A stretch of DNA of 51,625 nt from Vibrio lentus (GTDB lineage: Bacteria; Pseudomonadota; Gammaproteobacteria; Enterobacterales; Vibrionaceae): the NCBI RefSeq assembly GCF_002875945.1, contig NZ_MCZK01000122.1, forward strand, positions 1 to 51,625, in the 5' to 3' direction. Numbering within the stretch: position 1 is the first letter of the stretch; each line of letters begins with the position of its first letter. A program made the position numbers and the translations under genes. Below the pieces are notes generated by a model. It saw nothing but the letters and a program-made list of their open reading frames with translations. It ran no database searches and was not told the DNA's origin. Below are positions 24,717-35,566 of this stretch, piece after piece.

Positions 24717-24784
24717 AGAGCTGTACCTTGAGATAAATCAGGATTAGATTTCCTGATAGAAGAATCGGTACAGACTCTAGCTCT
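24717..24784. repeat. Nested palindrome in the pgi-yjbQ gap
   Basis: CTGTACC (24721-24727) pairs with GGTACAG (24767-24773), and ATCAGGA (24737-24743) pairs with TCCTGAT (24751-24757). The spacers are exactly 9 bp on each side and 7 bp in the centre. AGAGC (24717-24721) can also pair with GCTCT (24780-24784) across a bulge. The rest of 24553-24877 is AT-rich promoter DNA for pgi and yjbQ with no gene. Confidence 0.6.
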
Positions 24785-24877
24785 AACATAATTAAATGTG
24801 AGCGATACCTGATAAATTCAAGTTCAAAAGATAGCGTTAAACCACTTTTTTTCCAAATACATTATAAAGGATGGCGT

Positions 24878-25297
24878 ATGTGGATTCAGAAGACTATACA
24901 CCTAAATGCACGAAAGCGTGGATTCCATCTCATTACTGATGAAATTGAACAACAGATACACGATATCAACTCTCTATCTGTTGGTTTATTACATCTCTTT
25001 ATTCAACATACCTCTGCCAGTCTCACGTTAAATGAGAACGCGGATCCTACTGTTCGTTCCGATATGGAATCGCACTTTAATAAGTTTGTACCCGAGCGTG
25101 CCCCTTACTACAGACACACTTATGAAGGCGATGATGATATGCCGGCTCACATTAAAGCATCAACACTTGGCACCAGTGTGACAATACCCATCACTAATGG
25201 TCGTTTAGCTTTGGGAACATGGCAGGGCATTTACTTAGGTGAGCATAGAGATTGTGGTGGGAGCCGCACTGTGATCGCTACGATTCAAGGTGAGTAG
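24878..25297 (+). CDS. yjbQ: YjbQ family protein (UPF0047)
   Basis: The 139-residue protein matches the YjbQ/UPF0047 family, a compact beta-rich trimer. Conserved [21 protein letters not shown] and LPLGTWQ-like ([16 protein letters not shown]) motifs carry the metal-site residues. Some members have weak thiamine-phosphate synthase activity, but the physiological role is not settled. A GGA-type ribosome site precedes the ATG. It is transcribed alone and ends at a bidirectional terminator. Confidence 0.9.
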   Translation: MWIQKTIHLNARKRGFHLITDEIEQQIHDINSLSVGLLHLFIQHTSASLTLNENADPTVRSDMESHFNKFVPERAPYYRHTYEGDDDMPAHIKASTLGTSVTIPITNGRLALGTWQGIYLGEHRDCGGSRTVIATIQGE

Positions 25298-25344
25298 ACT
25301 GCTTGAAAGCTAGATCTTTTTAATAAAATCAATACCTTCTAAAT

Positions 25345-25380
25345 AAAAAAGAGTGGTGTGTTTCCACGACCACTCTTATA
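25345..25380. terminator. Bidirectional terminator between yjbQ and the outer-membrane gene
   Basis: AAGAGTGGT and ACCACTCTT form a 9-bp stem around an 11-base loop, with an A run on the left and AT-rich sequence on the right. A second short palindrome (GGCCTACCGTAGGCC, 25393-25407) lies closer to the minus-strand gene. Confidence 0.75.
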
Positions 25381-25414
25381 AAAATAGCATTTGGCCTACC
25401 GTAGGCCGAAAGCT

Positions 25415-26620
25415 TTAGAAGGGCTGGTTTATCATAACCCTAAAGGTCCCTTCATCGCCGCCTCGCGCTAATTCTGCACGAACAACAATACCTTCCACTT
25501 GGAAACGAACCGCGCCACCTAGGCTCCATTTCATGTCCGTGTGCAGTGTTTTGATATCGTACTCATCCGCAACGCGTCCTACTTCGGCAAACGCCACCCA
25601 TTGCCACCAAGGCAAATCGTAGTAGTTAATTAAAGGAATATCACCTAGTGGTTGCCAGTCAGGGATGACTCGGTACTCCGCGGAATAGTGAACAGCAGAA
25701 CGTCCATGGTAACGTCCACCGGTATAGCCTCTTAATCGATACAGTCCACCAAGTCGAGCTTGTTCTGTCTCAGGTGGACGTGCGCAATCCTGCCCAGAGC
25801 AGTTATCCCAGGTTGGTGTATCAGCGGTATAGAAATCGAGTGCCACGACTTGTTGGTCGAACAAGTCGCCTAAAGGGCCTAATGCGAAGTACTGGCTGTT
25901 TTGGAACGTCCATTTCAACCACAAGTCATCATTAGACCAACTTTCAGCGCCGGTAGTGAATTCAAGGTTAGTATGAGAACCTTTAGTTGGGTTACGTGTG
26001 CTATCACGGTTATCCCAATCCAATGCCAGACTAAAGCCTGTCGCCTCTTCGGTATTATTTAAACCTTCTAGCTCACGAGCGGTATAAAAAGGCGTGAAGA
26101 TAATCGAGCTGACACCCGAATCGACAGGTGAAGCAAAACTCACATCTTTGATTGGCTGAAAAGCCCCTAACAAGCCATGTTCTGCCACATTGCCCCAAGG
26201 CAGCAAATACTTAAACTCAAACTGATAGTTTTGCTCTAAGCCATCGGCAATGGTTTTATCATCAATGGATGAATCGTTATCGCCTTGAGAGCCAATGTAG
26301 TAAGGATTGTCATTGAAGCGTGCTTGGTACATCTGAGTACTGAATAAAACATTCTCAGAAAGTGCAAAGTTGAAAGCAGATAAAAAGCCAACATAGCTGT
26401 CTTTATCCGAATAGAGTGCCATCCCAAACAGCGCGGCTTGAGGTTGCCAAACACCCTTTGCGACACCAGCAACCCCAAAGGTATTACCCATGGTTTCGGT
26501 GCTGAAATAGAAAGGGACAAAGGCGGTATCTTTTTCTTCACTCACCGCGGAAGAAGAAAAGCTGACACCGAGCAATGCCATTGCTGACATTAGCCAGTGT
26601 CGAGAGGCTCTCTTGAACAT
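25415..26620 (-). CDS. BamA/TamA-like outer-membrane beta-barrel protein
   Basis: A signal peptide (about 1-27, ending SSSAVS) is followed by about 370 residues of amphipathic strands resembling the surface-antigen (Bac_surface_Ag) barrel. Typical segments are LDWDNRDSTRNPTKGSHTNLEF, ARLGGLYRLRGYTGGRYHG with its RLRGY motif, and VAFAEVGRVAD. The protein ends in F (MINQPF). No POTRA domains are visible, so it is a barrel-only member and not BamA itself; function is unknown. It begins 3 bp after the alr stop and probably shares its transcript. Confidence 0.8.
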   Translation of the reverse strand: MFKRASRHWLMSAMALLGVSFSSSAVSEEKDTAFVPFYFSTETMGNTFGVAGVAKGVWQPQAALFGMALYSDKDSYVGFLSAFNFALSENVLFSTQMYQARFNDNPYYIGSQGDNDSSIDDKTIADGLEQNYQFEFKYLLPWGNVAEHGLLGAFQPIKDVSFASPVDSGVSSIIFTPFYTARELEGLNNTEEATGFSLALDWDNRDSTRNPTKGSHTNLEFTTGAESWSNDDLWLKWTFQNSQYFALGPLGDLFDQQVVALDFYTADTPTWDNCSGQDCARPPETEQARLGGLYRLRGYTGGRYHGRSAVHYSAEYRVIPDWQPLGDIPLINYYDLPWWQWVAFAEVGRVADEYDIKTLHTDMKWSLGGAVRFQVEGIVVRAELARGGDEGTFRVMINQPF

Positions 26621-26622
26621 AT

Positions 26623-27699
26623 TTATTTCACGTATTCCATTGCTACACGAGACGTCAGTTTCGTCACGAGTTCGTAAGCGATAGTGCCAATATGTTCCGC
26701 GACTTCTTCGGAAGGTAAATCTTTACCCCATAGCGTCGCTTCATCACCTACTTGATCTGCTGCATCAGGGCCAAGGTCGACCGTTAGCATGTCCATGGAG
26801 ACACGTCCTGCAATCGGTGCTTTTCTACCGTTTACAAACACTGGCGTTCCGTTAGGTGCCATGCGTGGATAACCATCGCCATAACCAATTGCGATTACAC
26901 CAACCTTGGTATCACGTTCACTGGTCCAGTTCCCGCCATAGCCCACGCTTTCGCCGGCTTTTAAATCGCGAACAGCAATCAAGTGAGAAGTCAGGGTCAT
27001 CACCGGCTTAAAACCTAGCTCTTGAGCAGTCTTATCTACAAACGGTGACACGCCGTAAGAGATGATTCCCGGACGAACCCAATCAAGGTGGCTATCAGGC
27101 CAAGCCAATAGACCCGCAGAAGCAGCAAGTGAACGCTCACCTTCACAACCGTCAGTGAGAGATAAGAAAAGCTCAGTCTGTTCAACGGTAGTTGTTCTAT
27201 CCAGTTCATCAGCGCAACCAAAGTGGCTCATGTATCGAAGAGGTTTCGCTACATTCGCACATTGATGCAAACGCTCAACAAAGTTTTGGTATTGCTCAGG
27301 ACGAGCACCTAAACGATGCATACCGCTGTCTACTTTTAGCCATACCACGACTGGTGTTTCTAATTCCGCATTCTCTAGCGCACTTAGTTGCTCTTCACAG
27401 TGCACGACAGTTTGGATGTTATTGGTCACTAAGATAGGTAAATCACCCGAAGAGTAAAAACCTTCCAGCAACAAAATAGGTTTAACTATCCCACCAGCAC
27501 GAAGTTGCAAAGCTTCTTCAATACGAGCGACACCGAAGGCGTCAGAGTTCTTAGAATGCTTAGCGATGTGCAATAGACCATGACCGTAACCATTCGCCTT
27601 CACAACCGACATAACTTTACAGTTAGGTGCTTTAGACTTAATCAGTTGAAGGTTGTGTTCCAATGCACCGAGGTCAATGCTCGCTGTCGCTGCTTTCAT
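26623..27699 (-). CDS. alr: Alanine racemase
   Basis: Alr interconverts L- and D-alanine with pyridoxal phosphate to supply D-Ala for peptidoglycan. [12 protein letters not shown] holds the PLP lysine. The second catalytic tyrosine is in the VGYGGNW segment, and [11 protein letters not shown] and GRVSMDML are also conserved. The start is set at [10 protein letters not shown] by comparison with E. coli Alr, giving 358 residues; longer readings run into the dnaB end. It lies 14 bp after dnaB, as in many gammaproteobacteria. Confidence 0.96.
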   Translation of the reverse strand: MKAATASIDLGALEHNLQLIKSKAPNCKVMSVVKANGYGHGLLHIAKHSKNSDAFGVARIEEALQLRAGGIVKPILLLEGFYSSGDLPILVTNNIQTVVHCEEQLSALENAELETPVVVWLKVDSGMHRLGARPEQYQNFVERLHQCANVAKPLRYMSHFGCADELDRTTTVEQTELFLSLTDGCEGERSLAASAGLLAWPDSHLDWVRPGIISYGVSPFVDKTAQELGFKPVMTLTSHLIAVRDLKAGESVGYGGNWTSERDTKVGVIAIGYGDGYPRMAPNGTPVFVNGRKAPIAGRVSMDMLTVDLGPDAADQVGDEATLWGKDLPSEEVAEHIGTIAYELVTKLTSRVAMEYVK

Positions 27700-27712
27700 A
27701 TAAGTCATTAAC

Positions 27713-29119
27713 TTACTCATCATCAAATGCAGGACCTGCATAGTTATCAAATCGGGAGTGTTGACCTTGGAATGTCAGACGAACCGAACCGATAGGACCG
27801 TTACGTTGCTTACCAAGGATGATCTCTGCGATGCCTTTCAGTGAACTGTCTGGGTTATAAACCTCATCACGATAGATAAACATGATCAAATCGGCATCTT
27901 GCTCGATAGAACCGGATTCACGCAAATCCGAGTTTACTGGTCGCTTATCAGCACGTTGCTCTAGGGAACGGTTAAGCTGAGAAAGTGCAACAACCGGCAC
28001 GTTCAACTCTTTCGCAAGGGCTTTTAGGGAACGCGAAATTTCGGCGATCTCTAAGGTACGGTTTTCAGACAATGAAGGTACGCGCATTAATTGAAGGTAA
28101 TCTATCATGATCATAGAGATACCATCATGCTCACGAGCGATACGTCGAGCACGCGAACGCACCTCTGTTGGTGTTAAACCCGAGCTATCATCGATATACA
28201 TATTCTTCTTATCCATCAGAATACCCATACTCGATGAAATACGCGCCCAATCTTCATCATCCAATTGACCGGTACGAATCTTGGTTTGGTCGACACGAGA
28301 AAGTGACGCAAGCATACGCATCATCAACTGTTCGGCTGGCATCTCAAGAGAGAAGATCAGAACCGGCTTGTCTTGTTTCATCGCCGCGTTTTCACAAAGG
28401 TTCATCGCAAAGGTGGTTTTACCCATCGATGGACGCGCAGCAACAATGATTAAGTCAGAACCCTGTAGGCCTGCTGTTTTCTTATTGAGGTCGTTGAAGC
28501 CAGTATCGACACCAGTCACACCATCTTGTGGAGTTTTATATAGGATCTCGATACGTTCCAGCGTCTTCTCTAGAATGCTATCTACGTTTTGTGGGCCTTC
28601 GTTTTCACTTGCTCGACCTTCTGCAATCGCAAAGACCTTACTCTCAGCTAGATCAACAAGTTCTTCTGAAGTACGGCCTTGAGGATCGTAACCAGAATCG
28701 GCAATCTCATTCGCCACACCAATCAGGCTACGTACCAATGCACGTTGCGCCACGATATCTGCGTAAGCGTTAATGTTCGCCGCACTTGGGGTGTTTTTAG
28801 CAAGGTCGGCAAGGTATGCAAAACCGCCAACTTCTTCAAGCTGCTCACGCAACTCTAAATGTTCAGAGAGTGTAATAAGATCCAGAGGAGAACTTTCTTC
28901 AAGGATATCTTTTACTGCTTCGAAGATCAGACGGTGAGGACGACTGTAAAAGTCCTTGCTCACGACTTTTTCTGAAACCGTATCCCAGCGTTCGTTGTCC
29001 AGCAACAAACCGCCAATAACAGATTGCTCAGCTTCTAATGAATGTGGTGGGACTTTGATGGCGTCCACCTGATCGTTGGCTGATTTCTGACTTCTGGTAT
29101 CCACTATGACTACACTCAA
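27713..29119 (-). CDS. dnaB: Replicative DNA helicase DnaB
   Basis: DnaB is the hexameric 5'-3' helicase of the replication fork. The 468 residues comprise the N-terminal DnaG-binding domain (about 20-125), linker, and RecA-like ATPase. Walker A is [13 protein letters not shown], and Walker B is in [12 protein letters not shown]. Late motifs are [24 protein letters not shown] and FIYRDE. It heads a transcript that continues into alr. No intein or insertion is seen. Confidence 0.97.
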   Translation of the reverse strand: MSVVIVDTRSQKSANDQVDAIKVPPHSLEAEQSVIGGLLLDNERWDTVSEKVVSKDFYSRPHRLIFEAVKDILEESSPLDLITLSEHLELREQLEEVGGFAYLADLAKNTPSAANINAYADIVAQRALVRSLIGVANEIADSGYDPQGRTSEELVDLAESKVFAIAEGRASENEGPQNVDSILEKTLERIEILYKTPQDGVTGVDTGFNDLNKKTAGLQGSDLIIVAARPSMGKTTFAMNLCENAAMKQDKPVLIFSLEMPAEQLMMRMLASLSRVDQTKIRTGQLDDEDWARISSSMGILMDKKNMYIDDSSGLTPTEVRSRARRIAREHDGISMIMIDYLQLMRVPSLSENRTLEIAEISRSLKALAKELNVPVVALSQLNRSLEQRADKRPVNSDLRESGSIEQDADLIMFIYRDEVYNPDSSLKGIAEIILGKQRNGPIGSVRLTFQGQHSRFDNYAGPAFDDE

Positions 29120-29280
29120 TAACTAATAATGATCGTTCATTATACCCAAGAACATGCATTTGTAATGCAATCCTCTGGGATTGTTTTATTCTTCAGTAAG
29201 AATTTACCTATTGCTGACTGAATTAACCAAGGGTAGCATTACGATCCTTCCATTCATTCACTGTATAACTAGAGGTATGC

Positions 29281-30153
29281 GTGTCCAAATCATTGGCTCT
29301 GAGCACTGGTATTCTGAGTATTGGTCTCTTGAGCACTCCGTTGGCCTTAGCGGATGATGCTAAAGCCTCTGTTGATGCAATCCTCGACTCGATAGTAGTA
29401 CCAGAACCTGCTGCTGAGCCGATCGTCGTTGCACCAACACCTGAAAAAGATATGGATATCGCACCGACAGATACAGAGCTGCCTAACCCGCTAAAAACTG
29501 AAGTCGAATTTGGATATCAGTCGCATACTGGTAATTCTGATTCGAGATCGTTAAATGCCCGCCTAAATGGTGAGTATACGGCTGGCCGTCATAGAACCAG
29601 TGGTGAGTGGAAATACTACAACCTCTACAAAGATGGTGAAGAAGACAAAAGGCAATCGACTTACTCAGCTCAGAGTGACTACAAGTTAAGCCCAAAAACC
29701 TACCTCTACGGTAGCTTCAAAGGTGTCGACTCACGTTATAGCGCTTATTTTAAGGACTATACCGTTTCTAGTGGTTTGGGTTATCAATTCTCTAATACCG
29801 AAGAATTTGTTTTGGAAGTGGAAGTAGGCCCTGGTTTTCGTTACCAAGAACCGAATCTCGATGAATTAGACGACGATGACATCATCTTTCCAGAGATTGT
29901 TGAGGAAGCCATTTTCCGTGGCAATGTGAACACGTCATGGCAAGTGCTGAAGAATCTGCAGCTAAAAGCCGATGTGACATTAGTATCTGGTCACAGCAAC
30001 CTAAAGTTTGATACCGAATTAGAAGCCATCAACGATATTACTGACAATATCGCACTGAAGATCGCTCACTCTCGCCAGTACCACGATAAGGTACCTGATG
30101 GATTAAGCAAAGAAGACTCTGTTCTCTCTATTAACCTGCTCTTTCAGTTCTAA
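29281..30153 (+). CDS. DUF481 (YdiY-like) outer-membrane protein
   Basis: The 290-residue product has a signal peptide (about 1-24, ending PLALA), a Pro/Ala-rich linker and a beta-barrel-like DUF481 domain (LKTEVEFGYQSHTGNSDSRS, then SAQSDYKLSPKTYLYGSF). It ends in F (LLFQF). The start is GTG at 29281, after AGAGGT. An out-of-frame ATG four bases upstream is not used. Function is unknown; the family is thought to be small outer-membrane barrels. Its stop codon lies inside a tandem repeat. Confidence 0.8.
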   Translation: MSKSLALSTGILSIGLLSTPLALADDAKASVDAILDSIVVPEPAAEPIVVAPTPEKDMDIAPTDTELPNPLKTEVEFGYQSHTGNSDSRSLNARLNGEYTAGRHRTSGEWKYYNLYKDGEEDKRQSTYSAQSDYKLSPKTYLYGSFKGVDSRYSAYFKDYTVSSGLGYQFSNTEEFVLEVEVGPGFRYQEPNLDELDDDDIIFPEIVEEAIFRGNVNTSWQVLKNLQLKADVTLVSGHSNLKFDTELEAINDITDNIALKIAHSRQYHDKVPDGLSKEDSVLSINLLFQF

Positions 30154-30216
30154 TCTCAAGAGCAGTTCTAGTCTCAAGAGCAATTCTAATCTTAACCCCA
30201 CTTCTAACCTTGAAAA
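30145..30216 (+). repeat. 18-bp tandem repeat (x4) over the DUF481 stop codon
   Basis: Four consecutive 18-bp units start at 30145, 30163, 30181 and 30199. The first two, CAGTTCTAATCTCAAGAG and CAGTTCTAGTCTCAAGAG, differ by one base; the last two are more diverged. The first contains the last two codons and stop (CAG TTC TAA). Every later unit keeps a stop at the same place (TAG, TAA, TAA). Confidence 0.85.
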
Positions 30217-30302
30217 CGGTTTGTTCAGGATAAATAGCTTATGGATCACTGTAGGCTTTTTACCTACTGTAACTCTTCCTATGTTTCCTATATTCCAGAC
30301 AT

Positions 30303-30330
30303 AAAAAAACACCAGCCGAAGCTGGTGTTT
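30303..30330 (-). terminator. rpsF-rpsR-rplI operon terminator
   Basis: ACACCAGC and GCTGGTGT form an 8-bp stem with a CGAA loop (TTCG in the RNA), followed on the minus strand by a T run. It lies about 40 bp after rplI. Confidence 0.88.
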
Positions 30331-30368
30331 AAAACTTTCAAAAGAAAGAATTCGTCTTGGTACTGAAA

Positions 30369-30818
30369 TTACTCAGCAACGATCGTGATTTTCGCAGTAG
30401 CAAAAACTTCAGAGTGAAGTTGGATGCTTACTTCGAATTCACCGATGTTACGTAGAGCGCCTTCAGGTAGGCGTACTTCGCTCTTAGCTACTGCAACACC
30501 TGCCGCTGTAATAGCGTCAGCGATGTCACGAGTACCGATAGAACCGAATAGTTTGCCTTCGTCACCAGCTTTAGAAGCGATTGTAACGCCTTCTAGAGTG
30601 TTAACTGTCTCTGCACGAGCTTCACAAGCAGCTAGTTGCTCAGCAACTTTAGCTTCTAGTTCAGCACGACGAGTTTCGAACATAGCAACGTTTTCTTTAG
30701 TTGCCATAACTACTTTACCCTGTGGGATAAGGAAGTTACGAGCGTAACCAGATTTAACGTTTACTTGGTCGCCAAGGCCACCTAGGTTACCGATTTTATC
30801 AAGTAGAATAACTTGCAT
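30369..30818 (-). CDS. rplI: 50S ribosomal protein L9
   Basis: The 149-residue length and sequence match bL9: N-terminal [20 protein letters not shown] followed by [19 protein letters not shown], a long linker helix, and a C-terminal domain with [15 protein letters not shown]. It is the last gene of the rpsF-rpsR-rplI transcript, 38 bp after rpsR. Confidence 0.98.
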   Translation of the reverse strand: MQVILLDKIGNLGGLGDQVNVKSGYARNFLIPQGKVVMATKENVAMFETRRAELEAKVAEQLAACEARAETVNTLEGVTIASKAGDEGKLFGSIGTRDIADAITAAGVAVAKSEVRLPEGALRNIGEFEVSIQLHSEVFATAKITIVAE

Positions 30819-30856
30819 TATCTTAGTCCTCTTAAACTATTATTAACTATTACCGA

Positions 30857-31087
<231 letters not shown>

Positions 31088-31216
31088 CTATCTCCTGATC
31101 TAAATTTAATAATGCGGTATTCACACAGGCTTATAAATAAGCGTAAGCAAATGCTTGTAGTGGAAATACCTAAACGAGTTGAATAAAATTTAATGACCTA
31201 AAAGGCCAAAAAAGAA

Positions 31217-31630
31217 TTACTCAGCAGCAGCTTCTGGCTTAGCTTCTTCTTCACGACGTGGTGCACGTTCTTCACGGTCATCACGACGAGGAGCACGCTC
31301 TGCACGCTCTTCTTTTTGCTTAAGCATGATAGATTGCTCAGTCACAGCGCCTTTAGTGCGCATGATCATGTTACGTAGAACTGCATCGTTAAAACGGAAA
31401 GCAGTTTCTAGCTCGTCCATCACTTCTTGGCCAGCTTCAACGTTCATAAGAACGTAGTGAGCTTTGTGAAGTTTGTTGATTGGGTAAGCCATTTGACGGC
31501 GGCCCCAGTCTTCTAGACGGTGGATAGTACCACCAGCTTCAGTGATTGAACCAGTGTAACGCTCGATCATGCCAGCAACTTGCTCGCTTTGATCAGGGTG
31601 AACCATGAATACGATTTCATAATGACGCAT
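31217..31630 (-). CDS. rpsF: 30S ribosomal protein S6
   Basis: The 137-residue bS6 opens [18 protein letters not shown]. It has the [21 protein letters not shown] core. A C-terminal extension of repeated ERAPRRDD/E units follows, ending in Glu/Ala. E. coli S6 also has an acidic tail, there modified by RimK, but the Arg-rich repeats here are longer. It is the first gene of its operon. Confidence 0.97.
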   Translation of the reverse strand: MRHYEIVFMVHPDQSEQVAGMIERYTGSITEAGGTIHRLEDWGRRQMAYPINKLHKAHYVLMNVEAGQEVMDELETAFRFNDAVLRNMIMRTKGAVTEQSIMLKQKEERAERAPRRDDREERAPRREEEAKPEAAAE

Positions 31631-31839
31631 TTGGTTGCTCCTTACGGATTATTAGCTTCCACGAAAGGCTCGGTCGTCCAAGGGAAGCAAGGAACTAAAG
31701 AAAAATGACCGAGTTTTAAGGACGGCAAATATTATAGAAAGAACCCGATATTGGCAAGCGGTATTTGGCGAATAATGAAACAGTTTTTCTTTCGCCATCT
31801 AGCCATCTGCTAAACCAATAGGCTCCATCATAATTGCCG

Positions 31840-31873
31840 AAAAAGAAACGCCCACCAGCAAGTGGTGAGCGTT
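31840..31873 (-). terminator. rlmB terminator
   Basis: AACGCYCACCA and TGGTGRGCGTT form an 11-bp stem (one G-U) with a 5-base loop and a T-rich tail on the minus strand, about 47 bp after rlmB. The rest of the gap to rpsF is its promoter region. Confidence 0.75.
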
Positions 31874-31919
31874 AATAAATTCATAGACTTAAGTCGTTTA
31901 GGCTTTGTTAAATCGAACG

Positions 31920-32660
31920 TTACTGAGCTAGACGCTGGCGTACCGCTTCAAATAAATAAATACCAGAAGCCACTGAAACGTTCAGGCTCGACACGCTGCC
32001 TGACATTGGAATCTTAATCAGGTCATCACACGTTTCACGCGTTAAACGACGCATGCCATCACCTTCAGCACCCATCACAATAGCAAGCGGACCAGTCAAC
32101 TTCGCTTGATAGATATCATGCGTTGCTTCACCTGCCGTACCGACAAACCATACACCCTGCTCTTGCAGTGCACGCATTGTGCGAGCCAGGTTAGTTACTC
32201 GTACTAGTGGAACCGTTTCTGCTGCGCCACAAGCAACCTTACTTACTGTTGCCGTTAGCGGCGAAGAACGGTCTTTAGGAACGATAACAGCGGCCACACC
32301 TGCGGCATCTGCATTACGTAAGCAAGCACCTAGGTTGTGAGGGTCTGTTACGCCGTCTAGAACCAACAGCAGAGGCTGTTCGTGCTGCGCAAGGATATCG
32401 TCTAGGTGAGTTTCATTAAGCTGCTTAGCAGGCTTCACCTTAGCAATAAGACCTTGGTGGTTTGCACCTTGTGCTTTTTCATCAAGCGGCTTACGGCCCA
32501 TTTGTTGAATCGACACGCCAAATTGCTGCAGTTGATTCAGTAATGGAAGAAGGCGCTCATCTTGACGGCCTTTAAGCACGTACGCTTCAATAAAGCGTGC
32601 TGGATCTTTTTCTAGTACGGCTTTCACCGCGTGAATACCGTAAATAAATTCGTTACTCAT
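31920..32660 (-). CDS. rlmB: 23S rRNA (guanosine-2'-O-)-methyltransferase RlmB
   Basis: RlmB methylates G2251 in the 23S P loop. The 246-residue SPOUT protein has an N-terminal substrate-binding domain and a C-terminal knotted methyltransferase fold. Motif 1 is [22 protein letters not shown], and the last motifs are [19 protein letters not shown] and [18 protein letters not shown]. It lies 156 bp after rnr on the same strand, the conserved rnr-rlmB order. Confidence 0.96.
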   Translation of the reverse strand: MSNEFIYGIHAVKAVLEKDPARFIEAYVLKGRQDERLLPLLNQLQQFGVSIQQMGRKPLDEKAQGANHQGLIAKVKPAKQLNETHLDDILAQHEQPLLLVLDGVTDPHNLGACLRNADAAGVAAVIVPKDRSSPLTATVSKVACGAAETVPLVRVTNLARTMRALQEQGVWFVGTAGEATHDIYQAKLTGPLAIVMGAEGDGMRRLTRETCDDLIKIPMSGSVSSLNVSVASGIYLFEAVRQRLAQ

Positions 32661-32816
32661 TGTCTCTAGTTACTCTTATTGCTCAGAGATGAATGGCATC
32701 AAACCCGATGCACCCACCTCTGTGTTGTTTATTCCGAGAGCATGCATCTTCCGCCTGATACTCTCGCATTTAAATTCGTTAAACGTTAAGCCTTGCTGTC
32801 ATTGTAAAACGATAAC

Positions 32817-35318
32817 TTAAGACTTATCAGCCTTTGGTTTACGGCTTGCTGCGCGCTTTTTCTTAGCACGAGCTTTAGCAGCACCGGTTTTATTCGCTGG
32901 CTTTTTCTTCTTAGCTGAACCTTCGCTACTTCCATCTGGTCGTTTAGTTGGTTCAACTAAAGGCGTTGCAGGTACGCCTGGCTTATTACTTTTCACCGCT
33001 GAACGCTTCTTGCTTTTCGCCTTTTTCATCGCTTCAGCTGCACGTTTCTTGGCTGTTTTACCTTTACCACGCGGCTGACGATCGGTGTCTTCTAAATCAA
33101 AGTCGATTTGACGAGTTTCTAAGTTAACCGCCGAAACCTTCACTTTAACCGAGTCACCCAAGCGGTAGATATTACCAGAGCTTTCACCAACCAAACGCTG
33201 ACCAACAGCATCAAATTGATAGTAGTCATTCGCTAGCGCAGAAATATGTACCAGACCATCGATGTGCAGTTCAGTTAGACGCACAAAGAAACCGAAGCCA
33301 GTTACGTTGGCAATCACGCCATCCATCACTTCACCGACATGGTCCTGCATGTATTCACATTTCAGCCAGTCGTTCACTTCACGTGTAGCGTCATCAGCAC
33401 GACGTTCAGTCATTGAACACTGCTCGCCGTAGAAGTCCATATCATCGAAAGTGTAGTGGTAACCACCAGTTGGCGTCCAACGTTCGCTGTTACGGCCTTC
33501 TTCTTTCGCAATAAGGTACTTAATCGCACGGTGCAATAGCAAATCTGGGTAACGACGAATTGGCGAGGTAAAGTGAGCATAGCGTTTAAGAGCTAAACCA
33601 AAGTGACCCGCGTTATCCGCGTTGTATACCGCTTGCTTCATTGAGCGCAGCAGCATTGTTTGGATTAACTCACGATCTTCACGTTCGTTAATCTGTTGCA
33701 TCAGTTGTGCATAATCTACCGGAGATGGCGACAGGCCACCTTCCAGCGTTAAACCTAATTCACTTAAGAAACTCTTGAAGCCCATTAAGCGCTCTTCACC
33801 CGGAGTATCGTGGACACGGTACAGCGCAGGCTCTTTCGCTTTTTCTACGTAAGATGCCGATGCGATATTCGCAAGAATCATACATTCTTCGATGATCTTG
33901 TGTGCATCGTTACGAATGACTGGCTCAATACGGTCAATCTTACGATCCGCATTAAAGATAAACTTAGTTTCTACCGTTTCAAATTCAATCGCACCACGTT
34001 CGTCACGCGTTTTCTTAAGCACCTTGTACATCTTATGAAGCTCTTCAAGATGTGGTACTTCAGGTTCGTAACGCTCACGTAATTCTTCATTGCCATCTAA
34101 GATCGCGCCTACTTTGTTATAAGTAAGACGAGCATGAGAATTCATTACCGCTTCGTAGTGCTTGTAGCCAGATAGTTTACCTTTGTCTGAGATAGTCATC
34201 TCACACACCATACATAAACGGTCTACCTGAGGGTTCAATGAACACAAACCATTTGAAAGTACTTCTGGCAGCATTGGTACTACTTGTGACGGGAAGTATA
34301 CCGAGTTACCACGGTTAATCGCTTCTTTGTCTAGCGCTGTATCTGGGCGAACGTAGTAACTTACGTCAGCAATCGCTACCCATAGACGCCAGCCGCCGCC
34401 TTTCTTCGCTTCACAGTAAACCGCATCATCGAAATCACGCGCATCTTCGCCATCAATGGTAACCAATGGTAGTTTGCGTAGATCAACACGTCCTTCTTTT
34501 GCTTCTTCAGGAACATGCTCACCAAGATTTTCGATTTGCTTATCTACCGCTTCAGGCCACTCTTGTGGGATCTGGTGAGTACGGATCGCGATCTGCGTTT
34601 CCATACCCGGAGCCATGTTTTCACCAAGAACTTCGGTCACTTTACCCATCATGTTACGAGAACGACCACCGCGATCCGTAATTTCAATCACAACCACATT
34701 ACCCATTCGAGCACCGCCTTTATGCTCGGTAGGGATCTGGATGTCGTGACTAATACGCGAATCATCAGCAACCACGTAAGAATGACCATATTCTAAGAAG
34801 AAACGACCAACAAGTGGGGTTGTGCGCTCTTCAAGAACACGAACCAAACGACCTTCACGACGACCACGCTTACTGTTGTCAGTAGGCTGAGCCAATACGT
34901 AATCACCGTGCATGATGGTTTTCATCTGATGGTGCGGCAACAAGATATCGTTATCTTTACCAACGCTTCCATCTGGGCGAACCCAACCATGACCGTCTTT
35001 ATGACCAATCACATAGCCTTTAATCAGTTCCATCTTCTCAGGCAATGCGTAGCACTGACGACGAGTAAAGATAAGCTGTCCATCACGCTCCATTGCACGT
35101 AAACGACGACGCAGCCCTTCGTATTGTTCCTCTCCAGCCAGACCCAAAGCTTCGAATAGATCGTTACGGTTCATTGGAATATTAGCTTCTGTTAGAAACG
35201 AAATAATGAACTCTCGGCTTGGTACTGGGTTTTCGTAATTTTTCGACTCTCGGTCGGCAAAAGGATCAACAGTGGTTGTCGCTGTCGTGTTTTCTGACGT
35301 TGGTGTGTTTTTTGACAT
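32817..35318 (-). CDS. rnr: Ribonuclease R
   Basis: RNase R is a processive 3'-5' exoribonuclease that degrades structured RNA and takes part in trans-translation. The 833 residues run: N-terminal helix-turn-helix, two cold-shock domains, the RNB catalytic domain with the [14 protein letters not shown] aspartate cluster, an S1 domain near 650-735, and a Lys-rich tail ([15 protein letters not shown]). All expected domains are present. A 9-bp inverted repeat lies upstream of the start. Confidence 0.97.
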   Translation of the reverse strand: MSKNTPTSENTTATTTVDPFADRESKNYENPVPSREFIISFLTEANIPMNRNDLFEALGLAGEEQYEGLRRRLRAMERDGQLIFTRRQCYALPEKMELIKGYVIGHKDGHGWVRPDGSVGKDNDILLPHHQMKTIMHGDYVLAQPTDNSKRGRREGRLVRVLEERTTPLVGRFFLEYGHSYVVADDSRISHDIQIPTEHKGGARMGNVVVIEITDRGGRSRNMMGKVTEVLGENMAPGMETQIAIRTHQIPQEWPEAVDKQIENLGEHVPEEAKEGRVDLRKLPLVTIDGEDARDFDDAVYCEAKKGGGWRLWVAIADVSYYVRPDTALDKEAINRGNSVYFPSQVVPMLPEVLSNGLCSLNPQVDRLCMVCEMTISDKGKLSGYKHYEAVMNSHARLTYNKVGAILDGNEELRERYEPEVPHLEELHKMYKVLKKTRDERGAIEFETVETKFIFNADRKIDRIEPVIRNDAHKIIEECMILANIASASYVEKAKEPALYRVHDTPGEERLMGFKSFLSELGLTLEGGLSPSPVDYAQLMQQINEREDRELIQTMLLRSMKQAVYNADNAGHFGLALKRYAHFTSPIRRYPDLLLHRAIKYLIAKEEGRNSERWTPTGGYHYTFDDMDFYGEQCSMTERRADDATREVNDWLKCEYMQDHVGEVMDGVIANVTGFGFFVRLTELHIDGLVHISALANDYYQFDAVGQRLVGESSGNIYRLGDSVKVKVSAVNLETRQIDFDLEDTDRQPRGKGKTAKKRAAEAMKKAKSKKRSAVKSNKPGVPATPLVEPTKRPDGSSEGSAKKKKPANKTGAAKARAKKKRAASRKPKADKS

Positions 35319-35348
35319 AGGCGGGCCTGCTTAAGCAAGGAAGGTATA

Positions 35349-35377
35349 TACCCCTAGTATATCTGATGCTAGGGGTA
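35349..35377. repeat. Inverted repeat upstream of rnr
   Basis: TACCCCTAG (35349-35357) and CTAGGGGTA (35369-35377) form a perfect 9-bp stem around an 11-base loop. It is 31-59 bp upstream of the rnr start. It could be a leader hairpin or an operator; no T run follows on either strand. Confidence 0.6.
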
Positions 35378-35566
35378 ACCTACAGATATGCTTTGGAAAA
35401 CCCTCAAATAACCTCAGATTGATGACTATCTTCATCTAATAAAACATCACATCATACTCATTCTGGATCATAAGAATTTTAGGCAAACGATAAAACAAAC
35501 GTTTGCGCCATGAATGAAATACACTATTATCCACGCACTTTACCAACTCCTGTTCTGAGTATTGAT

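Noticed and set aside
25393..25407. GGCCTACCGTAGGCC as a terminator
   Set aside because: The loop is one base, so the hairpin cannot form as written; the stronger hairpin at 25345-25380 explains termination.
30103..30312. 69-codon minus-strand frame with LRLELLLRLE repeats
   Set aside because: It is the reverse reading of the 18-bp tandem repeat and the DUF481 gene end; no start context.
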